From contig JAERSO010000154.1 of NCBI GenBank assembly GCA_016845585.1, positions 18,914 through 82,913 of the forward strand: a stretch of DNA of 64,000 bases. Direction: 5' to 3'. The first letter of the stretch is position 1; every line of letters begins with the position of its first letter. The DNA is from Acidimicrobiaceae bacterium. GTDB taxonomy: Bacteria > Actinomycetota > Acidimicrobiia > Acidimicrobiales > Aldehydirespiratoraceae. Shown here one piece after another: positions 25,835-33,590 of this stretch. The position numbers were made by a program, and so were the translations under genes. The notes beneath the pieces were generated by a model. That model was not told the DNA's origin, searched no databases, and saw only the letters and a list, made by a program, of their open reading frames with translations.

Positions 25835-27184
25835 TGAGAAGCGGATCGCCACCTTTGCCTCACGGCCGCGGTCCTCGACGGCGTCGGCGCCGGCCATGAT
25901 CCGCCGGGCTCCGCGGACCCCCAGCCACCGGAGTGGCTCGGGTTCCCACGACCGGGCTTGGTGGCCGACCCACGGGAGGTCCGTTCGTTCGCTCTCCTGC
26001 CCGGTGATCAGCTCGGCGAGTGTGCGCCCGGCGAGGTTCGACGGGGCAACGCCTTCCCCGACATAGCCCCCCGCCACGCCGAGTCCAGAACTGCGGTCGT
26101 AGCGGACGAATGGCATCCAGTCACGCGCCACCCCCATGACACCACCCCAACGATGGGTGATCTCCACGTCCGCCAGCTGCGGGAACAGGTCGATGAGGGC
26201 TTCGTGGACGAGTCGGTGGGAATCGCCTCCACTCTCGGCCGCCGGGTCGATCCTCGAGCCATAGAGGTAGGGAACGCCGCGGCCACCGAACGCGATCCTG
26301 CCGTCCTCGGTTCGTTGCCCGTAGATGACCATGTACCGATCGTCGGAGAACGTCGGTCGATCGTGGAGTCCGATCTCGTCGAGCATCGCCGCGTCGAGCG
26401 GTTCGGTGGAGAGCATGCGCGAGTACGTGGGGATCAGACGACGTCGTTGACCCTCGAGCTCACAGGAGTAGCCCTCGGTGGCCTGCACGACCGTCGGGGC
26501 CGAGACGGTCCCCCGATCGGTTTCCACCCGACCAGGATCGATTCGTTCGGCGGCCGTGCGTTCGACGATCACGACGCCGAGCTCCTCGCACGCAGTGGCA
26601 AGGCCGGTGACCAGCCGCGCGGGGTCGACCGCTGCAGTGTGGGCGAACCAGATCCCACCCGACACATTGGTGGCATTGCACATGCTGCGAGCTTCGTCAG
26701 CGCCGACCAGACGAAAATCCTCCTCGCCGAATCCGAGGCGGTGGTGGTGGGCGACCTCCGCGAGTTGGCGGGCCCGTTGGGGTTCGTTTCGGGCGAGGCG
26801 AATCGTGCCGCCCTTCGCGAACCCGCATTCGATGCCTTCTCGGGCGACGACGCGGCCGATCTCATCGACCGAGTCGAAGACCGCGCGCGTGAGCCGCAGC
26901 GACTTCTCGAGCGAGGAATGCTTGGCGTACTTCTCGATGCCGGCCGCCAGTTCGCCGACGACCCAACCACCATTGCGACCGGACGCACCGAATCCGACGT
27001 GCTCACGATCCACGACCAGAACGGAGAGCGAGGGTTGCAGCGTCTTCAGGTAGTAGGCGCTCCAGAGACCGGTGAATCCTGCGCCCACGATCACGACATC
27101 GACCGAAAGGTCGCCGTTCAGGGCAGGACGCTGAGCGAGCCCATCCGGGAGCTCATCGAGCCACATCGACCTTCCCCGATTCAT
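25814..27184 (-). CDS. FAD-dependent amine oxidoreductase (DAO family)
   Basis: A 456-residue flavoprotein with VVIVGAGFTGLWSAYYLKTL near residue 30, GFGASGRNGGWVVGEL, and a closing GLGVAGGYVGEGVAPSNLAGRTLAEL. It resembles PuuB-type gamma-glutamylputrescine oxidases and glycine/D-amino-acid oxidases. It is about the same length as the neighbour at 24.4 kb and shares its domain order, but motif details differ, so they may act on different amines. ATG 27184 is used; the longer frame runs antisense into the HAD gene. An alternative ATG is six residues further in (MWLDEL). Confidence 0.83.
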   Translation of the reverse strand: MNRGRSMWLDELPDGLAQRPALNGDLSVDVVIVGAGFTGLWSAYYLKTLQPSLSVLVVDREHVGFGASGRNGGWVVGELAAGIEKYAKHSSLEKSLRLTRAVFDSVDEIGRVVAREGIECGFAKGGTIRLARNEPQRARQLAEVAHHHRLGFGEEDFRLVGADEARSMCNATNVSGGIWFAHTAAVDPARLVTGLATACEELGVVIVERTAAERIDPGRVETDRGTVSAPTVVQATEGYSCELEGQRRRLIPTYSRMLSTEPLDAAMLDEIGLHDRPTFSDDRYMVIYGQRTEDGRIAFGGRGVPYLYGSRIDPAAESGGDSHRLVHEALIDLFPQLADVEITHRWGGVMGVARDWMPFVRYDRSSGLGVAGGYVGEGVAPSNLAGRTLAELITGQESERTDLPWVGHQARSWEPEPLRWLGVRGARRIMAGADAVEDRGREAKVAIRFSRWLRGS

Positions 27185-27224
27185 CTGCGCAGCCTGCCAC
27201 AAGCCGACGACGTCTGGGCGGAAG

Positions 27225-27917
27225 TCAGATGCCGAACAGTGCGGGCACGTCGGACACTGAACCGACGACCGCAGTGATGTCGAGGTCCGTGGGCATCTCA
27301 GCGTCGCCGACCACGACGACCCTGCATCCGGCGGCGTTCGCCGCACGAACATCGGTGGGGGTATCGCCGACCATGACCAGTCGGTCGATGGTGCAATCGG
27401 CTCGCTGGGCGCTCGCGTCCAGCATGCCGGGCCCGGGCTTGCCGCCGAAGCCGCTGTCGTAGCCGATGATGCTGTCGAACCGTCCGACGAGGCCGAGAGC
27501 GGCCAGCTGATCGGAGGCCGACTGTTCGCCATCGTTCGTGGCCAGCCCGACCCAGACGCCGGTATCGCGCAGTGCGGACAGCACCGCGTCCACCCCTTCC
27601 AAGGGCACGACCGTGTCCTGCGTGTGGTGGGTGATGAGACGGTCAAGTGCCTCCGTCACGTCCTGGACCGGCTCTCCGGTGACACTGGCCACTCGGGCCC
27701 CGATCTCGCCGGTTGTCTCCGCGATCACCGGCGAGTCGTCCGTGAGCGTGGAGTCGGCGAGGTTCAGCCCGATCGCGCCCGCGACCCGTTCCCGGAGCTC
27801 GACGTCAGCGAACAGATCGGTGAGGGTTCGCGTCATGGCGGGCCCCCACGTCAGTTGAACATCGACCAGGGTTCCGTCCTTGTCGAACACGACGGCATCA
27901 ACGTCATTGAGCAGCAC
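27225..27917 (-). CDS. HAD-superfamily phosphatase
   Basis: A 230-residue HAD hydrolase. Motif I is VVFDKDGTLVDVQ (nucleophile and acid Asp), motif II is GLATND, and motif III/IV is MVGDTPTDVRAANAAGCRVVVV. It has the helical cap of phosphoglycolate phosphatase-like enzymes. It should remove phosphate from a small metabolite. GTG 27917 is chosen because TACAGT lies exactly 6 bases upstream; an ATG at 27950 is in frame but would overlap the start of the divergent gene. Confidence 0.83.
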   Translation of the reverse strand: MLLNDVDAVVFDKDGTLVDVQLTWGPAMTRTLTDLFADVELRERVAGAIGLNLADSTLTDDSPVIAETTGEIGARVASVTGEPVQDVTEALDRLITHHTQDTVVPLEGVDAVLSALRDTGVWVGLATNDGEQSASDQLAALGLVGRFDSIIGYDSGFGGKPGPGMLDASAQRADCTIDRLVMVGDTPTDVRAANAAGCRVVVVGDAEMPTDLDITAVVGSVSDVPALFGI

Positions 27918-27948
27918 GGGCGCACTGTAGGACGTAGATTTCGCATCC

Positions 27949-28980
27949 ATGTTGACGACCACGATCGGTGCCTTCCCCAAGCCATCCGACATCGCGATCA
28001 CCGACTGGTTCTCGATCACCGACGGCGACTACACCAGTGCGTATCTCGACGAGCTGGCGGCGGTCGACGACGAGCTTCTCGATACCGCGGTGCACCGGGT
28101 GGTTCGCGATCAGATCGAAGCGGGAATCGACATCCCGACCGATGGTGAGGTCCGGCGAGAGAACTACATCCACTACCAATGCCGTCAGCTGACGGGCATC
28201 GACTTCGAGGAGCTCTCCTACAAGCGGATGCGCGGCACCACCGACACATCCCTGCCGACCATCCGCACCGAGGTCGGCGTCGGCGAGTCCCTTCTTCCCC
28301 GAGACTTCCTGGTCGCCCAGGCCGCCACCACGGCGCCGGTGAAGATCACGGTGCCGGGCCCGATGACGATCATCGATTCGGTGGTCGACGATCACTATCG
28401 AGACGACGCCGCACTCGGCGCCGACCTCGCCGCCGCCATCAACCGCCATGTCAGGGCGCTCGCCGATGCCGGTTGCACCAACATCCAAATCGACGAACCG
28501 GTGATGGCCCGCAAACCACAAGTGGCGCTCAGCCATGGGATCGACCATCTCGCCCGGTGCTTCGACGGGGTGGGCGGCGGGGTCACCCGAATCGCTCACG
28601 CCTGTTGTGGGTACCCGAACGAGCTGGATGAGATCGACTACCCGAAGGCGGACCGAGGCGCATATCTCGATCTGGCGGCGGCGCTCAATGACGCGCCGAT
28701 CGACCAGATCAGCATCGAGGATGCCCATGCGCACAACGACCTCGAGACGCTCCTCCCCCGCTTCGCCGACACGACGATCATCCTCGGTGTGGTCGGGATC
28801 GCCCGAAGCCGGATCGAGACCATCGAGGAGATCGGGAGCCGTCTCCGGGAAGCCGTCGCCATCCACGGCGCCCATCGGCTGATTGCTGCGCCCGACTGCG
28901 GGCTGGGATATCTCAGCCGCGAGCAGGCCCTCGAGAAGCTGCGCAATCTCGCGGCCGCCGCGCACGAGATCACGGACTGA
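27949..28980 (+). CDS. MetE C-terminal (core) methyltransferase-like protein
   Basis: A 343-residue single-domain protein of the cobalamin-independent methionine synthase catalytic family, lacking the N-terminal folate-binding half of MetE. The zinc ligands appear conserved: HACCG (His and Cys), SIEDAHAH (Glu) and PDCGLGYL (Cys). Core-MetE proteins are known to use methyl donors other than polyglutamyl methyl-THF, such as methylated corrinoid proteins. It may take a methyl group generated by the amine pathway here. TAGATT lies 8 bases before ATG 27949. Its stop shares a base with the racemase start (TGATG). Confidence 0.8.
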   Translation: MLTTTIGAFPKPSDIAITDWFSITDGDYTSAYLDELAAVDDELLDTAVHRVVRDQIEAGIDIPTDGEVRRENYIHYQCRQLTGIDFEELSYKRMRGTTDTSLPTIRTEVGVGESLLPRDFLVAQAATTAPVKITVPGPMTIIDSVVDDHYRDDAALGADLAAAINRHVRALADAGCTNIQIDEPVMARKPQVALSHGIDHLARCFDGVGGGVTRIAHACCGYPNELDEIDYPKADRGAYLDLAAALNDAPIDQISIEDAHAHNDLETLLPRFADTTIILGVVGIARSRIETIEEIGSRLREAVAIHGAHRLIAAPDCGLGYLSREQALEKLRNLAAAAHEITD

Positions 28981-29672
28981 TGCGCACGATCGGCCTGCTG
29001 GGCGGCATGAGTTGGGAGTCGACCGCCGAGTACTACCGCATCATCAACGAGACCGTCCGAGAACGCCTCGGGGGCACCCACTCGGCCCGGCTCATGCTGC
29101 ACTCGGTCGACTTCCACGAGATCGAGCAGTTCCAGCACAACGACCAATGGGAGCTCGCCACCGAAGCCATGATCGTTGGTGCCCGCTCCGTCGTGGCCGG
29201 CGGCGCGGAGTGCCTGGTCATCTGCACGAACACGATGCACCGCATGGCCGACGACGTGCAGGAGGCGATCGACATCCCCCTACTCCACATTGCCGATGGC
29301 ACTGCCGCCGCGGTCATCGCGGCCGACGTTCATCGGCCCGGCCTGCTCGGCACGCGGTTCACGATGGAGCACGACTTCTACCGAGGCCGGCTCGAGCAAC
29401 TGCACGGACTCGATGTGGTCGTGCCCGACGACGACGATCGCACGACGATCCATGACGTGATCTACGAGGAGCTCATCTTCGGCGTCACCACGGAGGCATC
29501 CAAGGCGGCGTACCTCGAGGTCATCGGACGCCTGAACGATGCCGGGGCCGACGGCGTCATCGCGGGATGCACCGAGATCGAACTCCTCGTCACGGCCGAA
29601 GACCTCGAAATCGCGTACTTCCCCACCACCCGACTCCATGCGGAGGCTGCCGTCGACTGGGCCCTCAGCTGA
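28980..29672 (+). CDS. Aspartate/glutamate racemase family protein
   Basis: A 230-residue PLP-independent amino-acid racemase. It begins IGLLGGMSWESTAEYYR; the catalytic cysteines are in LVICTNTMHRMAD and VIAGCTEIELLV. The two-Cys arrangement allows 1,1-proton transfer at the alpha carbon, giving D-amino acids. It is translationally coupled to the MetE-core gene by TGATG. Family members also include hydantoin racemases and maleate isomerases, so the substrate remains open. Confidence 0.85.
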   Translation: MRTIGLLGGMSWESTAEYYRIINETVRERLGGTHSARLMLHSVDFHEIEQFQHNDQWELATEAMIVGARSVVAGGAECLVICTNTMHRMADDVQEAIDIPLLHIADGTAAAVIAADVHRPGLLGTRFTMEHDFYRGRLEQLHGLDVVVPDDDDRTTIHDVIYEELIFGVTTEASKAAYLEVIGRLNDAGADGVIAGCTEIELLVTAEDLEIAYFPTTRLHAEAAVDWALS

Positions 29673-30135
29673 CCGACTCGTCGAACACTCGGCGAAGTCG
29701 GTCGATGAACACCCGCTGATTCTTGGCGAGTTTCACCTCGGCGGTATCGAGATCGAACCATGCCGCACGATCCACTTCGGGGTAGTCCTGCATGCGCCCC
29801 GACCGTGGCGGCCACTCGAGCGTGAACGTGTTGCTGCTGATCCGGTCGGCGTCGTAGTCACCGAGCCGGGCGAAGACGTGTATCCGCTTCCCGCTACCTG
29901 CGACCGACCCGAGCGAGGTCGTGGGACCCGTCGGCGCGGGACTCCCGAATTCCTCGGCGAACTCCCGCTCGGCCACCATCAGCAGCTCGGTTTCACCGTC
30001 TTCGGCAATCCCCTTCGGAAGCGTCCATCCACCGTCGTCCTTCTTGGCGAAGAACGGACCGCCCATGTGACCGAGGAGAACCTCCGCTGCCTCGCGGCCC
30101 GATCGCCACAGCAGGAGCCCGGCGCTGTCGACCAT
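29665..30135 (-). CDS. NUDIX hydrolase
   Basis: A 156-residue NUDIX-fold protein. The box GIAEDGETELLMVAEREFAEEFG matches GX5EX7REUXEEXU, giving the metal-binding Glu residues. GGWTLPKG precedes it. It should hydrolyse a nucleoside diphosphate linked to another group. Its ATG 30135 shares a base with the thioesterase stop (TGATG), and its end overlaps the convergent racemase by 8 bases. The longer upstream frame is antisense or out of frame with the thioesterase. Confidence 0.85.
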   Translation of the reverse strand: MVDSAGLLLWRSGREAAEVLLGHMGGPFFAKKDDGGWTLPKGIAEDGETELLMVAEREFAEEFGSPAPTGPTTSLGSVAGSGKRIHVFARLGDYDADRISSNTFTLEWPPRSGRMQDYPEVDRAAWFDLDTAEVKLAKNQRVFIDRLRRVFDESVS

Positions 30136-30947
30136 CAGCGACGGGCGACGAGCAGCGACTGGACAGCGGTCCCGATCTGCCCGTCGCGGTCCCACAGAAC
30201 TCCGGCCGCGGTCCCGTACCCGGAACGGCGGACATGTGATCGAGCCGACAACAGCACCCACTCGCCAACCGGCAGGCGATGGAGATGGATCGTCAGATCC
30301 GGGTTGATGAAGAGATGCTCGTCGGCAGTCAACACACTGCTGACCGCGTTCGGGAAGTCGGCAGTGGTGCATGCTCGATCGAGGGGGTGAATGTCCTCGC
30401 CGACGAAGGTCGGGATCCGAAGACGGAACCATGAGCTGCCGGGGCCGGGATTCTCGAAGAACCCGCCCTCGGTCGGGCGGACGTCGACGAATCCGCTGAA
30501 CATGACGGTGCCCGGCTCGTGCCGCGCCGTGAGGTCGTAGCTGTCGCACCGCTCGGGTGGTGCGACCTTCGGCGGTCCCGCGACCGGGAGTGCCGCCTCG
30601 TTGAGGCCATTGTCGGCAACAGCCACCCGGAGGACGCGCGCCGCGGACACCTCGGTCCCGTCGGGGGCGTGAAGCGAGACATCGACCAACTGCAGGCGTC
30701 GACCCGGACGACGGATCTCGACCCTGGCGTGCAGTGGTTCCAGCGGCACCGGGCGAAGTAGCTCCGAGGTGAGACGGCTCATGAACCAGTCGGAATCGGC
30801 GGGCTCATGCTCCAGTGCGAGTCGACCCATCAGCGCAGTGGGTGGTCCCCCGTGCATGGCTGCCGGATCCCACGGTCCGCGACAGGCTTCCGTTGGGACG
30901 AAGCGATCGCCTTCTCGATGAAAGAGACCCTTCAGCTGCTCGCTCAT
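30135..30947 (-). CDS. Acyl-CoA thioesterase-like double hotdog protein
   Basis: A 270-residue protein with two hotdog halves. The N-terminal CRGPWDPAAMHGGPPTALMGR (HGG near residue 32) is typical of TesB-type and related thioesterase-family proteins. The second half ends with INPDLTIHLHRLPVGEWVLL and a conserved GYGTAAGVLWDRDGQ. It probably hydrolyses an acyl-CoA. TAGAGT lies 8 bases before ATG 30947, suggesting a leaderless transcript. It is coupled to the NUDIX gene. Confidence 0.82.
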   Translation of the reverse strand: MSEQLKGLFHREGDRFVPTEACRGPWDPAAMHGGPPTALMGRLALEHEPADSDWFMSRLTSELLRPVPLEPLHARVEIRRPGRRLQLVDVSLHAPDGTEVSAARVLRVAVADNGLNEAALPVAGPPKVAPPERCDSYDLTARHEPGTVMFSGFVDVRPTEGGFFENPGPGSSWFRLRIPTFVGEDIHPLDRACTTADFPNAVSSVLTADEHLFINPDLTIHLHRLPVGEWVLLSARSHVRRSGYGTAAGVLWDRDGQIGTAVQSLLVARR

Positions 30948-31001
30948 GAGCGGCGACTCTAACGACCCCGCGACACCAGGAAGAACTCACTTGACTTCTC
31001 C

Positions 31002-31036
31002 GTATTCATCGTTCATCGTCGATGAACGATGAATAC
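31002..31036. promoter_or_regulatory. 35-bp perfect palindrome covering the arsR-like start codon
   Basis: Arms GTATTCATCGTTCATCG (31002-31018) and CGATGAACGATGAATAC (31020-31036) flank a single T. Each arm holds two TTCATCG-type repeats. TTGACT at 30991-30996 fits a -35 box. ArsR/SmtB repressors bind inverted repeats containing TTCA/TGAA, so this is very probably the autoregulatory operator. The arsR-like ATG at 31029 lies inside it; the RNA form could also fold and hide the start codon. Confidence 0.7.
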
Positions 31037-31355
31037 ATCCCTCGACAGTCGACTGAGCACCGCCAACGCAGAGGAATATGCCCGGTGGTTCCGCTGCCTG
31101 GCCGACGGAACCCGCCTCCGAGTCCTCAACGTGGTGGCCACGGCCGACCATCCGCTGACGGTGGGCGAGATCGTGGAGGCAGTCGGCCGGAGTCAGTCCA
31201 CGGTCTCCCGCCACCTCAAGGTGCTCGCCGAGGAGTCGTTCGTGTTGTCCGAGGCGGACGGCGTTCGCACACTCGTCCGAGTCAATGATGCCTGCATGAC
31301 GGCCCTCCCTGATGCTGCGGCGGAGATCATGGCGCGAGCCGAGGCCTGCTCGTGA
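31029..31355 (+). CDS. ArsR/SmtB-family transcriptional repressor
   Basis: A 108-residue winged-helix protein. CLADGTRLRVLNVVATADHPLTVGEIVEAV and SQSTVSRHLKVLAEESFVL form the DNA-binding helices. The classical ELCVCDL metal site of ArsR/CadC is absent; the only cysteines are Cys23, one in NDACMT and the penultimate Cys107, so the ligand site is atypical or it senses something other than a metal. It overlaps the permease gene by 4 bases (GTGA), which predicts control of that transporter. The palindrome across its start codon implies autoregulation. Confidence 0.88.
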   Translation: MNTSLDSRLSTANAEEYARWFRCLADGTRLRVLNVVATADHPLTVGEIVEAVGRSQSTVSRHLKVLAEESFVLSEADGVRTLVRVNDACMTALPDAAAEIMARAEACS

Positions 31356-32263
31356 TCCGCGACTCGTTGATCCTGCTCATCGAGCTGGTGATCCTGTTCT
31401 TCGGCGTGGCCTTCCTCGTCGAGCTGAGCCAACGCCGACTCGGCCCCGACCGCCTGCGCGCCTGGATGGGTGGACGACCGGTGGTCGCTGCCGTGAAGGG
31501 CATCGCGGTCGGCTTCATCACTCCGTTCTGCACATACTCAGCACTCCCACTGCTCGTCGGGCTGCGGCGGGCTCGGGTCACCCCCGCCGGCTATGTGGCC
31601 TTCATCGTCGCCGCCCCCGTGCTCGACCCGGTCCTGTTCGGGGCACTGACGGTGATCGTCGGGATCAAGGCCGCGGCGATCTACGCCGTGGTTGCGTTCA
31701 CTGCCGCGATGGCCTTGGCGCTGGCTGCCGAACGTTTCGACATCGAGCCACATCTGGCGCCTGCCGACCAGATCGCCGCCGTCAGTGGCGGCTCCGACGC
31801 CGCGGCGCCGACCGCCTGCGCGACCGGCAGTGCCGGTCCGTGGGCCGGAGCACGCGTCGAGGTCCCCGCTGCGGCACGCAGCGCGGCCACGTTGTTGCGC
31901 TCGATGAGCCTGTTGCTGATCGTCGGCGTCAGCATCGGACTCGCCGTCGAGGCACTCGTGCCGGCCGACTCGGTGGCCGACATCACCGGTCGGTTCGACC
32001 TCCTGGCCATCCCCGTCGCCGCCGGCCTGGGCACACCGCTGTACTTCAACACCGAACTCTTCATCCCGATCGCCGGCTCGCTCGAAACAGCCGGCGTCGG
32101 ACTCGGAGCCATCGTCGCGCTGACCATCGCGGGCGCCGGTGCCAACATTCCCGAGTTCATCCTGCTCTCACGACTCGCAGACCGACGGGTCATCAGCATC
32201 TTCATCGGATACGTCTTCCTGGTCGCGGTCGTCGGTGGACTCTTGGCGCAATTGTTGGGTTGA
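31352..32263 (+). CDS. Permease of the ArsP/YraQ (COG0701) family
   Basis: A 303-residue membrane protein with about eight predicted helices in two bundles separated by a central cytoplasmic linker. GFITPFCTYSALPLLVGLRRA matches the first signature of COG0701 permeases (TPFCxCSxxP); only one Cys is kept, with Tyr next to Ser instead of the second Cys. GLGTPLYFNTELFIPIAGSL is the matching second signature. ArsP exports trivalent organoarsenicals using paired Cys residues, so the substrate here may differ. Translation is coupled to the ArsR gene. Confidence 0.82.
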   Translation: MIRDSLILLIELVILFFGVAFLVELSQRRLGPDRLRAWMGGRPVVAAVKGIAVGFITPFCTYSALPLLVGLRRARVTPAGYVAFIVAAPVLDPVLFGALTVIVGIKAAAIYAVVAFTAAMALALAAERFDIEPHLAPADQIAAVSGGSDAAAPTACATGSAGPWAGARVEVPAAARSAATLLRSMSLLLIVGVSIGLAVEALVPADSVADITGRFDLLAIPVAAGLGTPLYFNTELFIPIAGSLETAGVGLGAIVALTIAGAGANIPEFILLSRLADRRVISIFIGYVFLVAVVGGLLAQLLG

Positions 32264-32300
32264 CCGCCTGCCATTGGGCGCTCTGGTACTCTCGAAACCG

Positions 32301-33065
32301 ATGAGCGACCGGGTCCAGCACGACAAGGCAGCCGAGTCGGCCGACCCAGTCCGCTCGACAGCCAAGCCGGCGCTTCGGCGGTCAATGGTCGTCGGCTCCT
32401 CATCCGACCCGGCGGAACGAGAGGCGGACGCGGCCGCTCGGGTCATCGTGGCCCGGCTCCGAGCGGACGACGGCGGCGCATCGGCGGAGAGCGGCGGCGG
32501 ACGCATTCAACGCAGCGCCTTCACTGAAACGAGCCCGGCCGGGGCCCCAGTCGATCGGATTCGTCCCGCCACAGCGGCTGCGGCACAGCGGCAGATGATC
32601 CGTCGTGCGTACGTGAACGGCACGGCGGCCAAGGATGCACCGCTCTTCGAGAAGGTCAGTCCCGTTGATGCCGCGATCCCGCTCGGTGATGGCTCGACCG
32701 CGAATGGCCTCGGCATCACCCAGATCAACATGAAGCACTACCTGGAACGGCACACGTACAAGTACCAGCGCCTCAACTCCAAGACCATCAGTCCCGCCGC
32801 CGGCATGTTTCCTCAGGGGACAACCGTCGACAACGTCAAAGCGTTGCTGGTCAAGGCGCTGGCAAAGGTGCCGTCGGGCACCGCCATCGGCGAGTCAGCG
32901 GTCTCCACAACCGTGGAGGTCGATGGGCTGAAGCTGAACCTCGGTGCGCTCAAAGGCGGGAAGCTCTCCGCCTTCTTCCCCATCGACGGCACCGGATATC
33001 ACAAGTACAGCGCGGACGAACTCAAGGCCATTCGAGGCGAAAAAAACGCAGGTAGCACCTCATGA
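32301..33065 (+). CDS. Candidate toxin with contractile-injection-system cargo leader
   Basis: A 254-residue protein of modular look. Residues 33-53 contain DPAEREADAAARVIVARL, the leader motif (DPxEREAD) seen at the N-terminus of DUF4157 and other cargo proteins of extracellular contractile injection systems; IQR at 69-71 is another habit of these leaders. An Ala/Arg-rich linker follows. The C-terminal domain (about 130-254) has HYLERHTYKY (His146, Arg150, His151), then FPIDGTGYHKYSADE; the HxxxRHT pattern recalls small ribonuclease toxins of polymorphic systems. No signal peptide or membrane segment. TACTCT lies 8 bases before ATG 32301, so it has its own promoter. Its stop overlaps the acidic downstream gene (ATGA). 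Toxin activity is inference. Confidence 0.6.
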   Translation: MSDRVQHDKAAESADPVRSTAKPALRRSMVVGSSSDPAEREADAAARVIVARLRADDGGASAESGGGRIQRSAFTETSPAGAPVDRIRPATAAAAQRQMIRRAYVNGTAAKDAPLFEKVSPVDAAIPLGDGSTANGLGITQINMKHYLERHTYKYQRLNSKTISPAAGMFPQGTTVDNVKALLVKALAKVPSGTAIGESAVSTTVEVDGLKLNLGALKGGKLSAFFPIDGTGYHKYSADELKAIRGEKNAGSTS

Positions 33066-33586
33066 CCGACACTCCGACGCTCGAGGCACATTGGTGTTTC
33101 GACGACTACACCGACCTCGATGCCGACGAGGCACCCTGTGTCCGTGCGCCGAGTGACGGAGACTGGTCTGCTTTCGCACCGCTGCTCGAGGAGAATGACG
33201 ACGACATGGGTGCCGTCGTCCTCGCCCGCGGCGACGATGTCGTGCGGATCGTGGACTCCCTCATCGCCACCGTCCAGAACCTCTGCCTCGGGGCGATCCC
33301 CGATCTCGTCGACCGCAAGCATGTGGTTGTCCCCTACTTCATGCTCTACGGCTACATCCGAATGGACCCCGAAGCCTCGGATCAGCTCGTGCTCGGCGAC
33401 GAGCTGCCGACCGTTCGATACCCGCGGGCCGAACTGATCCCGGCCCTGGTCGAGATCGGCCGCTCGTATCTCGAGTACCTCGAGACCTGTCGCGCCGACG
33501 ATTCCGACTATGACGACGTTCGGGCCGGCGTACGAACGAAGCTCGCCGCCGCTGAGTCGGCGCTCGAGACCTGGGACGGCACCTGA
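33062..33586 (+). CDS. Acidic protein, candidate immunity partner
   Basis: A 174-residue, strongly acidic protein (runs such as EENDDDMG and ADDSDYDDVR) that I do not recognise. Its ATG overlaps the stop of the candidate toxin by 4 bases, so it is made together with it. It has no signal peptide or membrane segment. Small, acidic, cytoplasmic proteins coupled to the 3' end of a toxin gene are typical immunity proteins; the assignment is by position and composition, not by family match. Confidence 0.55.
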   Translation: MTDTPTLEAHWCFDDYTDLDADEAPCVRAPSDGDWSAFAPLLEENDDDMGAVVLARGDDVVRIVDSLIATVQNLCLGAIPDLVDRKHVVVPYFMLYGYIRMDPEASDQLVLGDELPTVRYPRAELIPALVEIGRSYLEYLETCRADDSDYDDVRAGVRTKLAAAESALETWDGT

Positions 33587-33590
33587 GTCG

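Noticed and set aside
32301..33065. DUF4157 metalloprotease
   Set aside because: The leader motif is present, but the HExxH-type protease domain is not; the C-terminal part is a different domain.
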